Shown in pieces: positions 1-14,200 of a stretch of 64,000 nt of DNA. The translations under genes were made by a program, and so were the position numbers. The notes below the pieces were generated by a model. The model was not told the DNA's origin. It ran no database searches and worked only from the letters and a program-made list of their open reading frames with translations. This DNA comes from Toxotes chatareus (taxonomy: Eukaryota; Chordata; Actinopteri; Toxotidae): contig CM028882.1 of the NCBI GenBank assembly GCA_016801885.1, positions 19,299,047 to 19,363,046 of the forward strand. The letters run 5' to 3'. Numbering within the stretch: the stretch's first letter is position 1; each line of letters begins with the position of its first letter.

Positions 1-140
1 TTTTGGACAGAGATTTTGCTGCTTTTTTTTTTAAACAGAAAATTATTTCTGTCTCACTACACTGATTACTGAAGACTATTCAGACTCATCAAACATGTAA
101 CAAATGCAGAGGCAGATTACAGATGTGCTTGTGTTCATAC

Positions 141-3100
141 CTGGTGTAAATGCCATCCAGTATGCCCAGACGCGCCTCAGAGGCCGGGACGTAGGAGCCC
201 ATCTGAGCCATAACACAGATCAGGGCCACCTGGCGGATGTAGGAGCTCTTACCCCCCATATTAGGACCAGTGATTATCATAGTTCTCCTGCCATCACCCT
301 GTAAGAGGAGAGGAGAGGATAGAATAATAACAGTGACATAGACAGAAGGCGAATGAGGAGAGAGACAGAATAAGATATTTGCATGCTGTCCTGCACAGCT
401 GAGGAGGTGGGTGGACTGAAAGCTTGGCTTCTCTTCCTATTGGCTTGTGCTTCTGTTGCAAGATTAACCTACACCCACTCCAGCACTGAGCAAGGAAGTG
501 TGCATGTACGTCTGAATGTGTGTGTACTGTGTGTATTAACGTGTGTGAGAGCAAGTCTCTGTGCGTGCTGTTGCAATTTTGTTTTAGAACTGTCTCAATG
601 AGTTAGAGAGCAGGCAAACGTCTGTGTGTGTTTTGGCTCAACTTTGCATCAAAGCTCTCTGAATGAGCCTGTGTGTGTGTGTGTGTGTGTGTGTACCTGC
701 AGTTCTGTGTGATTGGGCACATACTGGTTGTGCTCTCCCATCAGTAAGTCTATGGCAGGATGTCTGCCATCCCTGATCACGATCTGACGCTGATTTTCAT
801 ACACCTCTGGTCTGAACACAGAGAACACATTCAGTCAGTTTGGCACATACAATAAAACACATTCATACACACCAAACACATACAGTATACACGCATGGAT
901 CCCACTTTGACATTGTGCATAGTGTTTTCCCTTTCTGCTTTATTTAGGTGTCGATATTAGAGTCTGACCAATACTGAAAGTAAAAAGATTAAAAATGGGA
1001 TAAAAATATATCCACCAATATTTCAAGGCAAAAACAAGAACATTTTCAGATTTCATGTAATTTACATATACATAATATATCACCAACAAAGATGGAACTG
1101 AGTGCTTTGGAGTTTCTTTTTCTATATCTGCCAGTTCACACAGATGTGATATATCTGTGTAAAACCATTACTGGCTGATTACAAATTGGCAACAAATAGT
1201 AACACACACACACACACAAACAAACAGTAGATACCTGCTTTAGCAGGTATCTATAGCAATCTAAGCAATAGCAATTGCAGAAAAAGAAGTTAAAGTAAAA
1301 CAGTCTGCATAAATCTCCACGTACTGTATAAAAAAGAGGACCTGCAATACTAATACACAGAAGTAAATCTAAAATACTAAAATGTGTGGAAATAGACAAT
1401 ACATGTAGATGTGTGTGTGTGAGAGATGTTGGTGTTCTGGCTGAGCACGCTGCAGAGCCCAGTGCACACTCCCACACACAGCCTGCCTGAGACTATAGGA
1501 CACGACACAGGACACCCACACACCCACACCCACATGCACGCGCGCGCACACACACACACAAGTTTAACCAGCTATCCTTGTTAGGACACTGCATTGACTT
1601 CCATTCACTGTGGACATTAAGATTGGGCTTTGGTCCCCATGAGGACTACTAGTCCCGACTAGATTGGTGTTTGTACCGCAAATGGTCCCAAAGAGGTAAC
1701 AAAAACACATACACACCATCCTACAAATAAATACACACACACAGTAAGAATTTACACACATACACCAATATTTATGGTCATCATGAGGACATCACCTGCA
1801 ATAGTCCCCTTGTTTAGCCACCTCAGCCAATGAAAAGAGACAGTCCATGGTTGCTAGGTGACTAATAGCCCTTTTCATGGTGTGATAGTGCTCCCCAAAC
1901 TGACTACAGAGAGAAAGAGAGACAGAGAGGAAAGAGATTTTCAAGTGTAAATTAAGGTAAGTGCATACTGTGTTCTGAGTAGACGGCACTGATGGCGTAC
2001 TTGACTAAAAAAGACTAATTCTGGCAGGCTGAGAGCTGTGGAGGCATCTCTCTGAACCAGAGACTGACATGTTTTTAGCAGTTCTTCATTTGAGTTTATG
2101 ATCAGGTGTGTGTGTGTGGATGCGAGTGTCTGTCATACTCTAGAAAATTGGTCCACTCCCTCTGGCAATCCAGCAGCAGCTGCTCCCGGAGCTGCAGCAG
2201 CTTCTTGTAGCGCTCCACCAAGAAAGGAGAGTGATACCTGCTAACTGCCTTGGTACTGCAGAGGAGAAGGGGGAAATAAGTGAGGTGGAGGATGCAGAGC
2301 ACAGAATGGACTAAAGTGAGGAATAAACTTCAGTCTTCAGTTTATACATATAATAGCATGACGAGCTTCAACAAGTGCCGAGACTGCCAGACACCAGTCT
2401 TTTTGTCTTGTGCGTTCTTAAAACTAAGCAATGTGAACTTGTTACCCATAGTCACCAGTTGTGTGTGCCCGTGAGTTCATCGTCATCATTTTTATAAGCT
2501 TATAAGTAGTAACTACTGCTCAAGAATATATTTGGTGATGGAATGAATCCTATAATGATTCAAAGCTGCATAACGGAAAGAATGAAGTGTCCAGATATAG
2601 GAAAACAGACCTGAGTAGAGCAGACAACACCACAAGTAGTTGTGGAGAAGAGTTTCCTCTGCTGAGTCCATTGTTTTTGACACCTTCAGGTACATCAATA
2701 TACCTAGGCTGATCTCATTCTTTTGAATGGAGTCAGTCCATTGATGCAGTGAGGGTGCCAACACCCAGCAAAAAAAACAGTAATCCATTCTGCAGCAGGA
2801 CAATGATCCCAAACATACAGCCAGAGTTATAAAGAACTATCTTAAGTGACAAGGAGTGCTGCAACAGATGGTATGGCCCCCACAGAGCCCTGATCTGGGA
2901 TTACTTTAAGAGACAGAAGACACTGAGATGGCCCTAAATCCACAGAAGGACTGAGGCAAGTTCTGCAACATGCTTGGAACAAACTGCCTGCCAAATACCT
3001 TGAAAATCCGTGTGTACACAAGTGTTCTAGAGACAATACATAACATATCATGCTGCCCAATACAGCATTCAGTGAAAAAAAAACTCCTCAGAGTTACACA

Positions 3101-6100
3101 GCTGCATCTAAGACAGCATGTTAGTTAGTTCAGAGGTGAAAAGCACACAGCAAATTTTAAAAAGACAGTCAGCGTCAATCACATCATTTCAGAAACACTG
3201 ATTGAAGCGTTGGTGACTGTCTGTGTGTGTTTGTCTCTTGCGTGTGTGTGTGCTGCAACTGCGAGCTCACCTGCTGATTTTGACCCAGTCAGGTGGAACA
3301 GTGGATGACAGTGAGTTCTTCACTTCAATCAGAAACTGAGAGCAGAGGAGGAAGAGAAGGAGGAAGACTTTGACAAAACAAGACTGCAGCAGACGGATAA
3401 AATAATGTGTCACTTTTGATTAAAACTGACACACATGCTGACAAAAAAAGAAAAAAAAACACACATACACAGAAATCAGATCATCACCATGAGTCAGTCT
3501 TTCACCCAAATCAGGCCATCAGTCTCCTCCCACCTGTCTTTCACTCTCAGCCTCACACACACACAGACGGTACCTCCTGTCCAGAGACGGTCGTGTAATC
3601 GAGTGCGGGGGCCTTCAGCGTCAGTCGGATTTCTTTGCGGTGGTCTTGAATCTCATTGAGGACAGACTGGATCTGCTGCCTCCTTTCCTGCAGCACCGGG
3701 AAGCCGGACAGATCTGAGAACAGCTCTGTCTTATTCCCCACCCTGAATAAATACACAGCCCAAATATGAGACATTTTGTGAGACATGCATTTACTGATCA
3801 GCCTGATTATTAAGTAGTGAAAACTGTGTCATCACAGTTTTGTGGCACTGTGTTGTGTTTTTCTGATTCCCACATTAACATATGAACATAACAGCTTGAC
3901 GTCACCATTTAAGGCTTTTATTTATAGACTTACCACTATGCACCAGTGTTAACAACTGAGTCTTAATCAATAGAGATTTATACACTCTACATAATCCTTA
4001 GTTGCAGCGCTTCGGTCCATACCAACTACTATGAGTGAACACAACAAAGAAATTTAAAAGATATAATATTGACGTGATTGACCATATTCTTTTTCGATAA
4101 CCAATTCTTTTTCAACAATAACAATCACTCAGACAAAATGTCAAGACTATCACATTCTGAATAACATATCAGTCACCTATAAATCCACTCAGTAAATCAG
4201 TACTGACTATTTTGTATCCAAACATTCTTCCCTGATTTCTGAATGAAAACTGTAATGGCTGTTGTTTTGTTTTGTTAGAGATATCTCTATGCTAACTCCA
4301 CAGTCCAATAGTGTTATTGTACTGCAGTGCATTGCAGGTATCTTTTTTTGTATTGCTGATCATGCAAAATACTCAGTTCTTCCTCTGTCACCAACAAAAA
4401 CCTCCATTTCATGCTGCTTGATACTCACTTGGCCGCCTTTTCATTGAGCACCTTGAGAAAGCTGTGGGCTGGAGCCAGCAGGTCAGGAGTGTCTAACAAG
4501 AGGCCTTGGAGCAGCACCGAGCTGATCTGTGACTGGATAGCTGGGAGCAAGGCCTGCAGTTCCAGCCCCAGGCGAGAGAGACTGCTACTAATGAGGTAAA
4601 ACTCCTGTGTGGAAGACTGGAACACACACACACACAGACACACACACAAAGATATGTATAATACTTGATGAAGCCAAAACAGTTCAGCAGGCGATGGTTC
4701 TGACATGCATCTTGACTGTAAGGGAAGCTGCCTTTGATCAAAATGTAATGGCAATTTACAAAACAGAAATAAGAAATGCTATACTATTCTCTTCAAAACA
4801 CAAATCATATTCTTTTCATTGCTTTGTGTATGTGTGCGTGATACGTTTCTGTAAACCAGCAAGATTAGATCTCTAAATCTCATCTGCTCTGGATATGGCA
4901 GCCAAGCTTAAAGAGCAACCATCGATTACAGGCAGCACAGTCACACACACACACACCTCCGCACCCCCACCTCCTACACAACCCAAACCACCCACCAAAA
5001 AACAAAAATTAAATATCACAGCTGCTTTACTGCACTGTGCATGACAGAATGTCATTGTAAAGTAGACACAGGATTTATTGAGGACTTTGGTCACTGATTT
5101 ATTTAAATTTATCACCAAAGAAGGCTGCCATTAATCTCTTTTATTTTCTGTAAATTTCAGCTCCACAATACAGGAAATATAGCTGTATAATGTAATATAC
5201 AGCAGCTACAGTTTAATGTTTCCTCAAGATCAATGCTGCAGCTTTAAAAATAAAACTGGTGATCATTTAAGATGAAGTTAATGATTAATCAATGCTTTGC
5301 ATTTCACCTCTGAAGAGAGGCAATATTGTGGATTTTATTGACTTCATATAGCCATTAGCGATGTCAGAGTATAGCACCAAGTCATGAAAGGTTAATGAGA
5401 ATCACACTGACAGTGTTTTATGGTATTAATCACATGCTGCCGTTTTAATGGTTCCCCATGTCAGCAGCCCCCTTGTTGTGCTTTTATGAACCCAAACAGA
5501 CAGTGACTGGAGAACATAAGCGCACCCTCCCTCCCATTATGTCAATGGAGCCATAGAGACACAGGCCATTACACACAGGCCCATTTATCTACAGATGGGC
5601 AAAATGACAATTAAGGACCCTGTGTGCATGTGGTGTGTGTATGTGTGTGTGTGTTTAGTGGCATTTGATGGTTTTCTTTTAACAGTATATGACAGAATCA
5701 GAAAGTTGAACATGAAACAAGACATCAGGCTGAGACCAACACACACAAACACACACACACATCCCCACATACCCACACATGGACACACACACGGGTGGAA
5801 TGAAGCCTTCTGACATTTCAGAGATGGGTCCAATGGGAAATGAGATTGTGTCAGACAATCAGGTAAGTGCCACTGAGGCGACTGTTCCCAGTTGTTAATC
5901 AAGAGGCATGCCATAAAAGAGAGAGAAAGAGAAAGGGGGAGAGAAACAGAGAGAGAGAAAATTGTCTTGGTTTTGATTTTTATGCAAAGTAGCGGGGAGA
6001 AGGAGGTCTGCTGATTTCACCACCTGAATCAGATTTTTGTCATTTTGGCCATTGTTTCAAGGAGTTTTAAACTATTCCACTACGCCCACAGATCTCAGCT

Positions 6101-8135
6101 GAGACAATGAGTAAAATAAAAAAAAAAAGTGATGTTATTTTCCTGGGTGAGACGTTGTCAGTCTCATATACTCTGCTCTGCCACTTTCATTACTTTTTAC
6201 CTTTTTGTGGTATATGCTGCAGATGCCTCTCTCCAGGTCGGGCAAATGTGACAGCAGGGATCTGATGGAATTTAAAGTGAGAGAGTCCGACTCCAAGATC
6301 TCCTGCACAGCATCCTGCCGCTCTGAGATGGACCTGTGGGTTTGTGGTAGAAAAGGAAGGAAGGAAAGAAAGAGGTACAGAAATTAGGAAGACAAGAAGG
6401 AAAGCAACGTGTTAAAGAAATTAAATTGTTCAATCTCTATCACCAGCCATTTGGAGGGCTGAATTAGTGTTGAGTGAGAGGTTCTTTTTATAAGAAAGGT
6501 GTTTTCAACACAGAACAAAAAACTGGCAAATTGCTACTGATTAGCTTCTTCACAAATTCAGAAATGTGCTGTGGTTTGCAAGTAGCCTGAACAACTTCAA
6601 GTCAAACATCTATGAAAGAGGTGGTTGCAGTCTTATCTACAGCAGTTTGTGCTTTTTATTCTATGGGATCTCCAGCATGTCCTCTCTGGAGACAGGGTAG
6701 ATGCTGAGAGCACTGAGATGTATTTATTAAGTTAAAACATTTTTATAGTGCATTTTACAATGGGGTCAGATAAAATGCCGAAGGTGGGGAAAAAAAGTTT
6801 GAAAAAAAAAAAAAAACCTCCAATAAAAGACACAAAGAATATGAAATATTTCTTTGGGCATAAACATCCAGAAAAAAATGGACTGAAAAAAGCAGATCAA
6901 GACAAGTTTAGTGATGTAATAAATGCACATCATTCATCACTGATGTATAGTGTGTGTGTGTGTCTGCATGTGCATGAGTGTCCGTGTCATGTGCTGTGTG
7001 TCTTGGAATTAATGTGGCTGGGTGTAATCTGGGTTTTACTGATGCTGAAATTCTGTAGAGGAGCTATCTGTATAATCTGAGAGCTGTGCCCAATCCACAG
7101 CTATAATCCCTGCACAGGGGAGAGGCAGAAAGAAAATACTCACACAAACAATATATGGATAATAAAATTACAATGCAGAAATGAGAACTGTAATAGTATT
7201 GCAGCAGCATGACTGAGCTACAATACTTTATTCTACCAAACAGCATCGATTAAAGACATACTTTAATTAGGTGTATGTTAAAATAATAGCGTATTTCCTA
7301 CTTATTTGTATTATTTTTGGCCCTGACACTATATTTATTCCTATATACTGAATAATAACATTGGAGCAATTGTGCACTTCTGCCTTCTATCCCAATGTGA
7401 CAAAGTCAAACAAGAAGTACAAAAGCTAAATGGCCTTTTTACCCTAAGTTAGGCCTCTCAGGTGATGCTCTCTTTCAAGCTGTGTGCAAATTCTGCAGCC
7501 AGTGCGAATTTATAAAAACTGGACCAGATTTAATGGATAGGATGTTATACTGTCAATGCACTGTCCTTTTAATTCTCACTCTCATTCCCATATTTACCAT
7601 ATTTACCATATGACAAGGTCAACAGAGTGCCTTCACCATGGTTGTGTGATCCAGACTCACAGGCCAGACAAACTTGCAGTGTTCGCATTTATTTTTCAGC
7701 ACTGTGAAGCTGAATGACAAAAACAGAGAAAGAACAAGCACCGACAGTCGTGCTTCATCAGAGGTCAGAGCGTGTCCTGTACTCACTGCGGGTCTGTGAT
7801 TGGCTGGCTCACCCACTTTCTCATCAGTCTCCTCCCAAATGGAGTGCGAGTGTGGTCCAACACCCACAACAGACTGCCCTTTACACCACCATCTGTCTGT
7901 CATTTAAAGGACATACACAAACGCAAAAATGCACATAGAGTAATACACACAGCTCGTATATAATGCCCACATGGTGTAACAAGTTGGAGCTGAGGGTTAG
8001 AGATTAAATATGCAATAATCCAGAACTGTTTATTGAAAACAGCTATTCTAATGGTAGCAATGAAAGAGGTGAGCAGCTGGTAGAAGCCACAAGCAGCCAG
8101 GTGAGAAGGCTTGAACTGGACCTGAACTCCAAGTG

Positions 8136-8207
<72 letters not shown>

Positions 8208-11200
8208 AAGAAACACACATGCCACAGCAGCAGATTCGTGCTGAACTTTTGAGCTGAACTTTTCTTTCAATTTATCTCACGCTTTGAATTCTCACACTTT
8301 ACATTTTCACATTCCACTGTGTGACTATGACTGTAAACTGATTTTTCCAGGTTGTACAAAAAAAAAAAAAAAAAACCTGTGTAAAGTTGTCATGACACAA
8401 ATGTATTACGTTCACTGGAGGGTGTCTCTGTAACTGATGACATTTCTAGCTGCTGACACTGTTATGTGCTAAAAGCCTGCCAAAATGGAAAACTCAAGTA
8501 AAGCAGGTCAGTAAGTCTAAATATACATTTTTTTATGATATAATATTTTTATAACACCGTATAAAAGGACAATGTGAAAGAGTTCACTTGCAGTGATGAA
8601 CCCCCCGAGAATTCTCTCTCGAATATGCAGATCCCCTTGGCAAGTTTCAGCTTATTGTTTATTTATCTGACATGCAACTTCACTGTTTTTGTTGAGACTT
8701 AAGACTTGGCTCTACCTAACATGATTTAAAAAAGCTGAGTTTTCTTCAGACATAGTGCAGATGTTTCACTTTAGTAATTAGGATACACTGGAGGATGATA
8801 CAGTACAGTGTAGTGTAAACAGTCAGCTGAGATGTGCCTTTACCTGATTGTTGAGGATTTCCAGGTTCCTGAGGGTGGCCGCACTGAGGATCATACCCTC
8901 CGACTCGCAGGACAGACGCCGAAATGAGCTGTATGGAACACAAGAATTATTATAATACAATTGCATAATGTGAATAGCATCATTTTTCTAATTAGGAAAA
9001 ACTTTCCATCACTCAAATCAAATCAGTTCTGTCACTAAAAATGGCTTTCAGGCTCGTAAAATTCTGATGTTCACTTTTTAAACGGGGTTAACAAAAAAAA
9101 GAACTAGAAATTGCACTTTAAAGCAATCCAAGAGTGAAAAATGTTGTAAAATACATTCTGGAAAATCCCTGTAGGGAGTACAATGGGTGAACTGACCCTT
9201 CAAACTCAGACTCAGAGCTCCTCACTGTGTTGTATTCAAAGAGGTTGCCCTATCTTTTGTACTCTCACCCTGCAGTGTTTCTGAGAAGAGGAACAACTAC
9301 CCTGCTGACGAATGAGTGATATTACATGTGTTATCTTACAACCTCTCCAACAACACTTACTTATATGTGATGTTGGAGGAAGTCTTTCACAATATTAATT
9401 CAAATGTCAGGAGCAGAATGTCACATGACTTGTGTTACGCAAAACTGTATTTTATTTCATTGTTTAAAACTGCAGAAAGGGAAAGACGTCCACAACTCTA
9501 CTATGACTTTGTATAAACCGAACCAATTCTGCCTTCTTGGTTTGTACAATGTTAGTGTTCACCTCAAAAGATTTGAATGGGGGAACTGAAAGATGTAAGT
9601 GCTGCACTTCAAAGCAATAAAATAAGTTGTGAAATATATTCTTTTATAGTCCTGTAGGGCAAAGCCTAAATCCCCTTGCATTTCTGACCAGAGTCCAACT
9701 CTCAAAATTAAACACCACTGATCGGTGGAAACCCTTGATAATGATGAAGCTTGAAGCCTGTGTTGCTAAGTGTATGTGTTTGTTTGTGTATGTGGGTGTG
9801 TGTGCACCTTTCACTCCTAAGAACTCTCTCCAGGTTGAATTCTTGGAGGTACTGGATGAGCGGCCCCAGACAGCAGATCACTGGGCTCTCCAGGGATGCT
9901 ACACTCGACAGAGAGCGAGAGCCTGGAGGACACAAACACACACACAAACATGCCACATTTTCACTGATCACAAGCCAATGATCACAGGCCCACTCCTCAA
10001 ACACAACCAGTGTTTTGAATAGCTGACTTGGTCTCAGAGAGAGTATATGAGTAACAGAAGGGAATATAGAATAAAAGATTAAAAAGAAAAAAAGACATAC
10101 AGTGGTACAAACGAACACACCTTTGTCCTGGGCATGGCAGTAGAACTCTGTGACCGTGTTCATTGCAGAGGCAAACTCAAACTGAGCCCTGTCTCTCTTC
10201 TCGACTCTCACCCGGTCATCAGCCTGAGCGCTGGAGGCAAGCAACATGACAACATTGAGTCAAGAGGTCAACGATGCTTGTGACTGTAAAGACAGACCAA
10301 TGAAGGAAACACAGGATCTGATAACTGATCGATTTCTTTCTGCAAAAAGAAATAGACACAGCAGCACTGCATGTTCCAGCCGTGCTTCTGTTCAACTAGA
10401 CTTTATAGATAGACACACACACACACACACACGCAAACCTCAGTCACACACCCAAAGACACAGTTCCCCTGCATCTTCCCACTGCTTCATCGTATCTCCC
10501 TATTGTTCCATTCACTCTCTAGGCATTGCTGCTTTCAAGGACTTGGCTGCTTTGTCCGCTCTGTTGTTGCCAGGGCAACCAAGGCAAGCACGTGGCTCTG
10601 GAGACAGTGCTGAAGCATTTTCTTTCTTCTGTTTCCTAATGCTCACACACACACACACACTCACACAACCACACATGGAAGAATCATCATCTTTCACCTC
10701 AGTCACTGGTTGAACTGGGAACAAAGATTGCATAGTGTGATCAATAGACCGCATTTTGTGCCAGCAGTGCAGCTACAACCATTAATCATTTAACCAGTCA
10801 ATTCAACCATATTATGAGATTTACAAGAACATCGACAATTGCAGATATTGATCCAGGGACAGAGGGGTGCAGTTTCTACACAAAGGGTTTCTACAAAACC
10901 CTGATAGCACTCAGCTTTGTGAAGCAGGGTTTAGGAAGTCTCAGTTGGGTTTGAGATTCTCAGAAAACTGCAAAGCTTGATGCTGGTTCAGGCAAAGAAT
11001 TGACCAGGGGTTTGAGTTCAGCTCAAAACTCCAGTCAAAATTAAAGGGTTAGCTCACCTTAATTACAAATAAAACCATTTTTGTTTACGGTATCCGACAA
11101 ATAATTTTTCTAACCAATAGATAATTTTGGTTTGATTTACAGCCTCTATTGATCAAATTCAAATTTTAACCTGATGATGGCGCCAGAGAAAAAAAATCAA

Positions 11201-14200
11201 GTGATCACCAAAGTGATTAGAATTGATCCTCTGGGGACCACAGGTGTCTAGTTATTAAGATATTTCCCCCAAAACCATGAATATCAATCTCATGGTGGTG
11301 CTAAATAAAAAGTAAAGGGATCATTAAAGTCTTGAGGATTCATCTTTTGGAAACCGTGAATGTCTGTAAAACATTTTGTCCAAAATCCCAATATGCAACA
11401 AAGGTTCCCTGGGCCATTTTTCAATACTATGAGCACTTCAAATTAAATTTCATTAAAACGTAATTTGGGTTTAGTCCATCACTACAGATGTAAAGGGGCG
11501 GGTCCTTCATATTAAGAAGTGACACACCACTTCTTTGGCACTGAGCATTTTTTTTCTTCAAATGCTCACAGCACTGTGATAATCAATCAAAAACAGGGAT
11601 GGGTAAAGGTTAAATCAGACTGCTGATACCCAGAGAGCAGAGGTTAATGTGCACAACAGATTAAGGTGTTTAATTAGTCTCTGTTGCTTCAGGGTAAATA
11701 CAAAGCTCTGAGAGTGGGTATTTAAATCTACACACACACACACACAAAATATGCACTGTGTGTGTGTGTGTGTACATCAATCCTGATACATGAATGCTGT
11801 CTTACCGTGCACCAAAGATGTAATATCAACGTTCAAGAGAGTCAGTCAACGACTTAAAATCTTTGGAAAGCCGAGAAAGGGAGAACATTTGTGTTGACAG
11901 CATCGGCCAGGGAGCTTTTCAGTCTCTCTGATCCCCTTCACTGCTCTGATCCTGACTCATGACTCCAGGCTGTGGATGAGTAAAGCAACTAATATTGCAC
12001 CTAGTTACTACCAACCTCCCAGGGACTCATTACCTGACGCTCCATGGACACACATACACCCCGTTGCCTTGGGGCCCGTCTCAGCAGCCCACCCTAGAGA
12101 CACGCAGGCTGTCGAGCTAACGTCAGCAGCAACAAAAGTCCCCTGTTTTAAATGTCCACCTGGGTGAGTCCCACTTTTGTATGTTTTAAAGGGCTGAAAT
12201 TGCATGACTGCAAAGTTTACAAGCGTCAATGCTGATATTCATAAAAACATCTATTTCAGAATCTTTTATACATTTTAAGTGTCATTCTTCTCAGTCTGAT
12301 GTATCACGATTGAGGAAAAAAAAACCTAATTGCCTAGAAAAATGTCTTGGGAGGATGCCAACAGTAGCAATCTGTAAAGGGCTTCGCGTAGCTGAGTATT
12401 GTGTATAAATATATTTAGTGAATACATTTTCTGTCTGAGCTCAATAATGCTGCCCCGTATTTATATGATACAGGCTGCAAATTGAGAAGAGTCTTGTCTC
12501 TGATGAGCACAACACTAGAGAGCAGTGCTGTTCAAACACAATAATTGGACTGGCCTTTACAGGCCCATCTCCCCAATAATCACTCAACATGGACGGCTGA
12601 GAGAAGAAGGAGGGGAAGACAAAGAAAGAAAGGAAAATGAAAAAGAAAAGAAAATAGCCACCGGAATAAAAAAAAATGAATAATGAGAAATGTGCAGCGT
12701 CAGGGAGTTGAAAGCAGCAGACATCCCTCGCATTTATCCAACCATCCCCTTCTAATCTAATCCACTCCACTCCCTACCACTCCCTCGTTTCATTTTCACA
12801 GCATAATGCAATCACAGGCAGCCTCCAGAGAAACCCGTCCCCACTGGTGTGAACATGCTGGGTGCAGACTGTCGGCAAAGATGAGCCAAATGACAGCACG
12901 ATGGGAGGCAACAGGTTTCTGGAATACAGCAGTTCAGCGTCACTGTCGCTGGCTGCGCTGTGAGTCAGCCAATGAACGAAAGACAGTGTTGAACATGCAT
13001 GCATTAAATGGAGGTCTGCTTTTGCATCAGAGACTTGGTTAAAGCTTGTTAGTACAACATAAGCATTGACAACTCCCTGTTGTATCTTATGTTCTTATTC
13101 TGAGCTAATCGCTCAGATGGTTTGACTGCTGCCGAATTTCTGTCATCATTTGAAATGATGGTGTTAATGCGACTGTGAGGGCTTTTTTCAACATTTATAA
13201 CCACTTTACACATTTGATTACTGAAATACACTTAATACATCACCTAACAAATATTTTCTTTCTACAACATGCAATATAAAAACATCAGTCTAGGGGGAAG
13301 GGCTGTCTATTAACTTTTAAAATATATACATGTGCACTGGCTGGACCCTGCTTAGCCCTGCAGTGGTACCCAGGGTGCTGAGGGACACTATCACATAACC
13401 TCTGTATGAGCCCGCATTGATGTCCTCATCCAGACTGAGCCCAGAGAATTTCAGACATAACAACTGTCTACCTGCCTGGGGAAATCTAAACACAATTCCT
13501 CAGAATGAAATAGACTAAACTCACCAACACACACACACACACACTCTTCAGCACCTCAGTGAGAATATACTGTCAAGTAGAAAATGGGTATATACTGCCC
13601 CCTAGTGTCCTGACTGCAGATTACCTGGCATTGGTAATGCTGTGTAAGAGCCTGTGGGTTTGTTCGGAGAGGTCAGAGGGCACCAGGATCTCCACGGGGT
13701 TGATCTTTAGGACACGAGTCTCCAGCTCAGACCGAGACTGGCCATCAGGGAAGCAGTCCAGTAACACGTCTCCTGTGCTGGGCTGGACTGCCTAAATGCA
13801 AACACATGCATAGGATGAATGCACACATCGATGAAATAACAAAGAAAACATATGCATGTAATGTGGTAAGAGATTTGCTGTTTTTTCTTTGGTGCTTGGG
13901 CCATTGGTCTGAATTTCAGGAGTAATATTTCTATGAAATAATTCCTCAAAGTGCTTTTTAAATAGAAGTGGGTCACTGAATTTCATGTGGAGATGCTTTC
14001 CTTCTAAATCAGATCATGTCAAATATGCACTGCTTGTGCTCAAAAGTAGATGCGATAAAATAAATCTGTTGCCTTGGACAAAGACAAGGGACAGAATTGT
14101 TTACAACCCAGCTGTAGCCAATATTAACTAATATTACTCTGCTTAAACAAAAAAAGTAAGAAGTTGCCTGAATGCATCATCAGTTTCTATGAATGTGTAC

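Noticed and set aside
6748..7080. Lysine-rich open frame of 110 codons
   Set aside because: Made by an A-run and a TG repeat within an msh3 intron; no family likeness and no splice support.
7900..8270. Open frames rich in His-Thr or Cys-Val
   Set aside because: Direct translations of the long (TG)n tract; the same applies to frames at 1369-1559, 4607-4754, 5585-5914 and 33705-34096.
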